Assembly (NCBI GenBank): GCA_022702545.1
Contig: JAHRBC010000005.1
Location: 4,216,001 to 4,280,000 of the forward strand
Source: Phycomyces nitens
Taxonomy: Eukaryota; Mucoromycota; Mucoromycetes; Mucorales; Phycomycetaceae
Direction: 5' to 3'
Length of the DNA stretch: 64,000 bases
A model generated the notes under the pieces. That model saw only the letters and a program-made list of their open reading frames with translations, did not search any database and was not told where the DNA came from. Both the position numbers and the translations under genes were made by a program. Of this stretch, positions 56,005-64,000 are shown piece after piece. Each line of letters starts with the position of its first letter. The stretch's first letter is position 1.

Positions 56005-59000
56005 CAGCTACTATATAATCTGAAAACATTGTTAGTAGTGCAAACCAGGTTGAATACGATCGACTTGCCTTATCCATATGGGACTGCTCCAATAAGACAA
56101 AACGTGGATAGTATACAAAATGAAAGCAATGTTAGCAGTGCAGGCAAGTTTGCTTTGGATTCACTTACATTTCTACTCTAATCAGACACCAACTCTTACT
56201 ATTATTCAAATATCAATTTCTAATGTACATTACACTTACCTTGACGCCCACCACCATCCCCGATCTTACCAACCGGAAATAAGCTACTACAAAATATGTA
56301 ATCCATGTAAGTCATTGCGTCCTCATCACAATCAATTCACTTACCATTCTAATCTACTAGAATAGCTACACAAAAGATGATCTAATCTATTCTAGACGTT
56401 AAATACATTATTAGCAATACGAACAAATTTGAGTGCGATTACCTTACCTTTCTAATATACTCGGACAGCCGCTCTAAATAATATCTACACTACAATATCT
56501 AATCTACCTTCCACCTACCTTGGAGCCCACCACCATCCCCGATCTTGCCAACCGGAACTAAGCTACAACTAAACTAAAATCCAAGCTAACAGTATGTCCT
56601 TGATCACATTCGATTGACCTACCATTCTATGCTACTCGGACGGCTATACTATGTGACAATCAACGCTACTATTTAGAGTGGAGGCATTGTTAGTAGTGCT
56701 TGTTAAGTTTGATTAGGATTGACTTACCATTCTACTCTATTCGGACGGCTGTCCTAATTAATATCTACACTACAATATCTAATCTACTTTCCACCTACCT
56801 CGGAGCCCACCACCATCCCCGATTCTTACCAACCGGAACTAATCTACAACTAAACTGAAATCCTAGTTAGCAGTGTGTCCTTGATCGCATTCAATTTACT
56901 TACCTGCTAATCTACTCGGACGTCTAAACTACGGGACAGGCTACGCTACTATATAGAGTGGAGTCATTGTTAACAGGGCTGTCAAGTTTGATTGGGATAG
57001 ACTTACCTGCTAATCTACTCGGACGTCTAAACTACGGGACAGGCTACGCTACTATATAGAGTGGAGGCATTGTTAACAGGGTTGTCCAGTTTGATTGGGA
57101 TAGACTTACCTTTCTACTCTACTCGGACGGCTACTCTAAACAATATCTAAACTACAATTTCTAATCTACTTTCCACCTACCTTGGAGCCCACCACCATCC
57201 CCGATTCTTCCCAACCGGAACAAAGCTACACTAAACTGAAATCCAAGTTAGCAGTGTGCTCTTGATCGCATTCAATTTACTTACCTGCTAATCTACTCGG
57301 ACGGCTAAACTACGGGACAGGCTATGCTACTATATAGAGTGGAGTCATTGTTAACAGGGCTGTCCAGTTTGATTGGGATAGACTTACCTTTCTACTCTAC
57401 TCGGACGGCTACTCTAAACGATATCTAAACTACAATTTCTAATCTACTTTCCACCTACCTTGGAGCCCACCACCATCCCCGATTCTTCCCAACCGGAACA
57501 AAGCTACACTAAACTGAAATCCAAGTTAGCAGTGTGTTTTTGATCGCATTCAATTTACTTACCTGCTAAACTACTCGGACGGCTAAACTACGGGACAGGC
57601 TACGCTACTATATAGAGTGGAGTCATTTTTAGCAGTGCTGTCAAGTTTGATTGGGATAGACTTACCTACTAATCTACTCGGACAGCTAAACTACTCGGAC
57701 GGCTATGCTACTATATAGAGTGGAGTCATTGTTAACAGTGCTTGTCAAGTTTGATTGGGATAGACTTACCTTTCTACTCTACTCGGACGGCTACTCTAAA
57801 CAATATCTAAACTACAATTTCTAATCTACTTTCCACCTACCTTGGAGCCCACCACCATCCCCGATTCTTCCCAACCGGAACAAAGCTACACTAAACTGAA
57901 GTCCAAGTTAGCAGTGTGTCCTCGATCGCATTCAATTTACTTACCTGCTAATCTACTCGGACGTCTAAACTACGGGACAGGCTACGCTACTATATAGAGT
58001 GGAGTCATTGTTAACAGTGCTTGTCAAGTTTGATTGGGATAGACTTACCTGCTAATCTACTCGGACAGCTAAACTACTCGGACAGCTATGCTACTATATA
58101 GAGTGGAGTCATTGTTAATAGTGCTTGTCAAGTTTGATTGGGATAGACTTACCTGCTAATCTACTCGGACAGCTAAACTACTCGGACGGCTATGCTACTA
58201 TATAGAGTGGAGTCATTGTTAGCAGTGCTGTCAAGGTTGATTGGGATAGACTTACCTTTCTACTCTACTCGGACGGCTACTCTAAACAATATCTAAACTA
58301 CAATTTCTAATCTACTTTCCACCTACCTTGGAGCCCACCACCATCCCCGATTCTTCCCAACCGGAACTAATCTACAACTAAATGAAATCAAAGTTAGCAG
58401 TGTGTCCTTGATCGCATTCAATTTACTTACCTGCTAATCTACTCGGACGTCTAAACTACGGGACAGGCTATGCTACTATATAGAGTGGAGTCATTTTTAG
58501 CAGTGCTGTCAAGGTTGATTGGGATAGACTTACCTTTCTACTCTACTCGGACGGCTACTCTAAACAATATCTAAACTACAATTTCTAATCTACTTTCCAC
58601 CTACCTTGGAGCCCACCACCATCCCCGATTCTTCCCAACCGGAACAAAGCTACACTAAACTGAAATCCAAATTAGCAGTGTGTCTTTGATCGCATTCAAT
58701 TTACTTACCTGCTAAACTACTCGGACGGCTAAACTACGGGACAGGCTACGCTACTATATAGAGTGGAGTCATTGTTAACAGTGCTTGTCAAGTTTGATTG
58801 GGATAGACTTACCTTTCTACTCTACTCGGACGGCTACTCTAAACAATATCTAAACTACAATTTCTAATCTACTTTCCACCTACCTTGGAGCCCACCACCA
58901 TCCCCGATTCTTCCCAACCGGAACAAAGCTACACTAAACTGAAATCCAAATTAGCAGTGTGTCTTTGATCGCATTCAATTTACTTACCTGCTAAACTACT

Positions 59001-62000
59001 CGGACGGCTAAACTACGGGACAGGCTACGCTACTATATAGAGTGGAGTCATTGTTAACAGTGCTTGTCAAGGTTGATTGGGATAGACTTACCTTTCTACT
59101 CTACTCGGACGGCTACTCTAAACGATATCTAAACTACAATTTCTAATCTACTTTCCACCTACCTTGGAGCCCACCACCATCCCCGATTCTTCCCAACCGG
59201 AACAAAGCTACACTAAACTGAAATCCTAGTTAGCAGTGTGTTTTTGATCGCATTCAATTTAGTTACCTGCTAATCTACTCGGACGTCTAAACTACGGGAC
59301 AGGCTACGCTACTATATAGAGTGGAGACATTGTTAGCAGTGATGTCAAGTTTGATTGGGATAGACTTACCTACTAATCTACTCGGACAGCTAAACTACTC
59401 GAACGGCTATGCTACTATATAGAGTGGAGTCATTGTTAATAGTGCTTGTCAAGTTTGATTGGGATAGACTTACCTGCTAATCTACTCGGACAGCTAAACT
59501 ACTCGGACGGCTATGCTACTATATAGAGTGGAGTCATTGTTAGCAGTGCTGTCAATGTTGATTGGGATAGACTTACCTTTCTACTCTACTCGGACGGCTA
59601 CTCTAAACAATATCTAAACTACAATTTCTAATCTACTTTCCACCTACCTTGGAGCCCACCACCATCCCCGATTCTTCCCAACCGGAACTAATCTACAACT
59701 AAACTGAAATCCAAGTTAGCAGTGTGTTTTTGATCGCATTCAATTTACTTACCTGCTAAACTACTCGGACGGCTAAACTACGGGACAGGCTACGCTACTA
59801 TATAGAGTGGAGTCATTTTTAGCAGTGCTGTCAAGTTTGATTGGGATAGACTTACCTACTAATCTACTCGGACAGCTAAACTACTCGGACGGCTATGCTA
59901 CTATATAGAGTGGAGTCATTGTTAACAGTGCTTGTCAAGTTTGATTGGGATAGACTTACCTTTCTACTCTACTCGGACGGCTACTCTAAACAATATCTAA
60001 ACTACAATTTCTAATCTACTTTCCACCTACCTTGGAGCCCACCACCATCCCCGATTCTTCCCAACCGGAACAAAGCTACACTAAACTGAAATCCAAGTTA
60101 GCAGTGTGCTCTTGATCGCATTCAATTTACTTACCTGCTAATCTACTCGGACGGCTAAACTACGGGACAGGCTATGCTACTATATAGAGTGGAGTCATTG
60201 TTAACAGGGCTGTCCAGTTTGATTGGGATAGACTTACCTTTCTACTCTACTCGGACGGCTACTCTAAACAATATCTAAACTACAATTTCTAATCTACTTT
60301 CCACCTACCTTGGAGCCCACCACCATCCCCGATTCTTCCCAACCGGAACAAAGCTACATTAAACTGAAATCCAAGTTAGCAGTGTGTCTTTGATCGCATT
60401 CAATTTACTTACCTGCTAAACTACTCGGACGGCTAAACTACGGGACAGGCTACGCTACTATATAGAGTGGAGTCATTGTTAACAGTGCTTGTCAAGTTTG
60501 ATTGGGATAGACTTACCTTTCTACTCTACTCGGACGGCTACTCTAAACAATATCTAAACTACAATTTCTAATCTACTTTCCACCTACCTTGGAGCCCACC
60601 ACCATCCCCGATTCTTCCCAACCGGAACAAAGCTACACTAAACTGAAATCCAAGTTAGCAGTGTGTTTTTGATCGCATTCAATTTAGTTACCTGCTAATC
60701 TACTCGGACGGCTAAACTACGGGACAGGCTACGCTACTATATAGAGTGGAGGCATTGTTAGCAGTGATGTCAAGTTTGATTGGGATAGACTTACCTTTCT
60801 ACTCTACTCGGACGGCTACTCTAAACAATATCTAAACTACAATTTCTAATCTACTTTCCACCTACCTTGGAGCCCACCACCATCCCCGATTCTTCCCAAC
60901 CGGAACAAAGCTACACTAAACTGAAATCCAAGTTAGCAGTGTGTTTTTGATCGCATTCAATTTAGTTACCTGCTAATCTACTCGGACGGCTAAACTACGG
61001 GACAGGCTACGCTACTATATAGAGTGGAGGCATTGTTAGCAGTGATGTCAAGTTTGATTGGGATAGACTTACCTACTAATCTACTCGGACAGCTAAACTA
61101 CTCGGACGGCTATGCTACTATATAGAGTGGAGTCATTGTTAACAGTGCTTGTCAAGTTTGATTGGGATAGACTTACCTGCTAATCTACTCGGACAGCTAA
61201 ACTACTCGGACGGCTATGCTACTATATATGGTGGAGTCATTGTTAGCAGTGCTGTCAAGGTTGATTGGGATAGACTTACCTTTCTACTCTACTCGGACGG
61301 CTACTCTAAACAATATCTAAACTACAATTTCTAATCTACTTTCCACCTACCTTGGAGCCCACCACCATCCCCGATTCTTCCCAACCGGAACAAAGCTACA
61401 TTAAACTGAAATCCAAGTTAGCAGTGTGTTTTTGATCGCATTCAATTTACTTACCTGCTAAACTACTCGGACGGCTAAACTACGGGACAGGCTATGCTAC
61501 TATATAGAGTGGAGTCATTTTTAGCAGTGCTGTCAAGTTTGATTGGGATAGACTTACCTACTAATCTACTCGGACAGCTAAACTACTCGGACGGCTATGC
61601 TACTATATAGAGTGGAGTCATTGTTAACAGTGCTTGTCAAGTTTGATTGGGATAGACTTACCTTTCTACTCTACTCGGACGGCTACTCTAAACAATATCT
61701 AAACTACAATTTCTAATCTACTTTCCACCTACCTTGGAGCCCACCACCATCCCCGATTCTTCCCAACCGGAACAAAGCTACATTAAACTGAAATCCAAGT
61801 TAGCAGTGTGTTTTTGATCGCATTCAATTTACTTACCTGCTAAACTACTCGGACGGCTAAACTACGGGACAGGCTATGCTACTATATAGAGTGGAGTCAT
61901 TTTTAGCAGTGCTGTCAAGGTTGATTGGGATAGACTTACCTTTCTACTCTACTCGGACGGCTACTCTAAACAATATCTAAACTACAATTTCTAATCTACT

Positions 62001-63930
62001 TTCCACCTACCATGGAGCCCACCACCATCCCCGATTCTTCCCAACCGGAACAAAGCTACACTAAACTGAAATCCAAGTTAGCAGTGTGTTTTTGATCGCA
62101 TTCAATTTACTTACCTGCTAAACTACTCGGACGGCTAAACTACGGGACAGGCTACGCTACTATATAGAGTGGAGTCATTGTTAACAGTGCTTGTCAAGTT
62201 TGATTGGGATAGACTTACCTTTCTACTCTACTCGGACGGCTACTCTAAACAATATCTAAACTACAATTTCTAATCTACTTTCCACCTACCTTGGAGCCCA
62301 CCACCATCCCCGATTCTTCCCAACCGGAACTAATCTACAACTAAACTGAAATCAAAGTTAGCAGTGTGTCCTTGATCGCATTCAATTTACTTACCTGCTA
62401 ATCTACTAGGACGTCTAAACTACGGGACAGGCTACGCTACTATACAGAGTGGAGGCATTGTTAACAGGGCTGTCCAGTTTGATTGGGATAGACTTACCTT
62501 TCTACTCTACTCGGACGGCTACTCTAAACAATATCTAAACTACAATTTCTAATCTACTTTCCACCTACCTTGGAGCCCACCACCATCCCCGATTCTTCCC
62601 AACCGGAACAAAGCTACACTAAACTGAAATCCAAGTTAGCAGTGTGTTTTTGATCGCATTCAATTTACTTACCTGCTAAACTACTCGGACGGCTAAACTA
62701 CGGGACAGGCTATGCTACTATATAGAGTGGAGTCATTTTTAGCAGTGCTGTCAAGGTTGATTGGGATAGACTTACCTTTCTACTCTACTCGGACGGCTAC
62801 TCTAAACAATATCTAAACTACAATTTCTAATCTACTTTCCACCTACCATGGAGCCCACCACCATCCCCGATTCTTCCCAACCGGAACAAAGCTACACTAA
62901 ACTGAAATCCAAGTTAGCAGTGTGTTTTTGATCGCATTCAATTTAGTTACCTGCTAATCTACTCGGACGGCTAAACTACGGGACAGGCTATGCTACTATA
63001 TAGAGTGGAGTCATTTTTAGCAGTGCTGTCCAGTTTGATTGGGATAGACTTACCTTTCTACTCTACTCGGACGGCTACTCTAAACAATATCTAAACTACA
63101 ATTTCTAATCTACTTTCCACCTACCATGGAGCCCACCACCATCCCCGATTCTTCCCAACCGGAACAAAGCTACACTAAACTGAAATCCAAGTTAGCAGTG
63201 TGTTTTTGATCTCATTCAATTTACTTACCTGCTAAACTACTCGGACGGCTAAACTACGGGACAGGCTATGCTACTATATAGAGTGGAGTCATTTTTAGCA
63301 GTGCTGTCCAGTTTGATTGGGATAGACTTACCTTTCTACTCTACTCGGACGGCTACTCTAAACAATATCTAAACTACAATTTCTAATCTACTTTCCACCT
63401 ACCATGGAGCCCACCACCATCCCCGATTCTTCCCAACCGGAACAAAGCTATACTAAACTGAAGTCCAAGTTAGCAGTGTGTCCTCGATCGCATTCAATTC
63501 ACTTACCTGCTAATCTACTCGGACGTCTAAACTACGGGACAGGCTACGCTACTATATAGAGTGAAGGCATTGTTAACAGTGCTGTAAAGTGTGATTGGGA
63601 TAGACTTACCTGCTAATCTACTCGGACAGCTAAACTACTCGGACGGTCTACGCTACTATATAGAGTGGAGTCATTGTTAACAGTGCTGTCAAGTGTGATT
63701 AGGATAGGCTTACCTGCTAATCTACTCGGACAGCTAAACTACGGGACGGCCTATGCTACTATGTAGAGTGGAGGCATTGTTAGCAGAGCGGTCAAGGTTG
63801 ATTGGGATAGACTTACCTTTCTACTCTACTCGGACGGCTAGTCTAAACAATATCTACACTTCAATTTTTAATCTACTTTCCACCCACCTTGGAGCCCACC
63901 ACCATCCCCGTCCTTCCAACCAAAGTGATC
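56005..63930 (-). repeat. 8-kb tandem array of nested, intron-bearing modules
   Basis: The sequence CCCACCACCATCCCCG occurs 24 times, the first (56247) and last (63895) in diverged units. Successive cores are about 278 bp (15 intervals), about 382 bp (4) or about 485 bp (4) apart, so the unit is 278 bp plus zero, one or two copies of a module of about 103 bp. Read on the minus strand, each unit holds CAG/GTAAGTAAATTG...CTGCTAACTTGGATTTCAG (49 nt, for example 62672-62624) and AAAG/GTAAGTCTATCC...GACTCCACTCTATATAG (about 59 nt). These look like full spliceosomal introns. The 103-bp module is one such intron plus a segment of about 42 nt. Every reading frame of the exon-like parts has TAG stops and the units differ by single-base indels, so it is not protein-coding now. 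It could be a non-coding RNA gene, a decayed exon-repeat gene or a satellite. Units at the left edge are the most diverged. Confidence 0.93.
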
Positions 63931-64000
63931 AACTGACTAGGACTGGAAATGCCGCTGAAAACTGGCAATGGATCTAAAACTAAAAAAATAACACGGCTTA
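63931..64000. other. Right edge of the array
   Basis: After the last core copy the sequence leaves the repeat consensus (only a faint match to the CGGAACAAAGCTACACTAAACTG segment). If the array is transcribed leftward, the promoter lies to the right of the window. Confidence 0.5.

Noticed and set aside
56005..63930. CRISPR-like array
   Set aside because: Units are about 278-485 bp with no short repeat-unique spacer pattern, all parts are repeated, and the genome is eukaryotic.
61149..63977. Open frames of 61 and 74 codons inside the tandem array
   Set aside because: They arise from one or two units only and are broken in other copies by stops and single-base indels.
1..64000. tRNA, rRNA or snRNA genes
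   Set aside because: I looked for cloverleaf B-box and known small-RNA signatures and found none convincing; short ones could be missed by eye.

Overview
The window looks like a euchromatic stretch of an early-diverging fungus, most likely Mucoromycota (a Phycomyces/Mucor-type genome). The evidence is an AT-rich intergenic background, intron-dense genes with 40-200 nt introns carrying CTAAC-type branch sites, a complete set of fungal housekeeping proteins (Sla1, Spt7, Dsc3, GGA, Rap/Rsr1-type GTPase, type II NADH dehydrogenase) and scattered Tc1/mariner debris. The species assignment is inference. I read gene models by hand and checked that reading phase is preserved across each splice junction.

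Layout. 1-4.1 kb: gene-poor, with a broken minus-strand reading frame and a decayed Tc1 transposase. 4.1-7.1 kb: mitochondrial ribosomal protein uS19 (+), a polyprenol reductase homologue (-) split by an in-frame stop, and a Dsc3-like ER/Golgi ubiquitin-ligase subunit (-). 7.2-9.6 kb: a transposon nest (a dispersed repeat, a 325-bp MITE and a 1.35-kb Tc1-like element with perfect terminal repeats but a dead transposase). 9.7-14 kb: a GGA clathrin adaptor (+) convergent with a casein kinase 1 (-). 14-19.5 kb: gene-free, holding one arm of a 0.6-kb inverted repeat. 19.6-23.8 kb: a DYRK/Pom1-type kinase (-). 24.6-26.7 kb: a small membrane protein and a Zn2Cys6 regulator. 27.2-27.8 kb: the second inverted-repeat arm. 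28.5-29.3 kb: cyclophilin A. 30.5-34.7 kb: Sla1 (-). 36.1-36.7 kb: Rap-type GTPase (+). 37.6-39.0 kb: polytopic membrane protein (-). 39.5-41.3 kb: F-box/LRR protein (+). 41.5-46.4 kb: Spt7 (-), divergent from a bZIP factor (46.6-47.4 kb, +). 47.4-52 kb: gene-poor with a transposase remnant. 52.1-54.7 kb: alternative NADH dehydrogenase (-, 21 exons). 56.0-63.9 kb: a large tandem array.

The gene set is functionally mixed; there is no operon-like cluster. Sla1, the GGA adaptor, CK1, the DYRK kinase and the Rap GTPase all belong to vesicle traffic, actin or polarity systems, but their proximity need not be meaningful.

Three observations stand out. (1) The 8-kb tandem array (24 copies of an invariant G-rich core on the minus strand) is built of nested modules, about 278 bp plus zero, one or two copies of about 103 bp. 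In minus orientation each module carries what look like complete spliceosomal introns (GTAAGT donor, CTAAC branch site, AG acceptor, 49 and about 59 nt). (2) GC-AG introns are unusually frequent: 7 of about 81 introns I could resolve, all with a GCAAG donor. (3) Very small exons occur: 11 nt in SPT7, and 15 and 16 nt in the NADH dehydrogenase gene.
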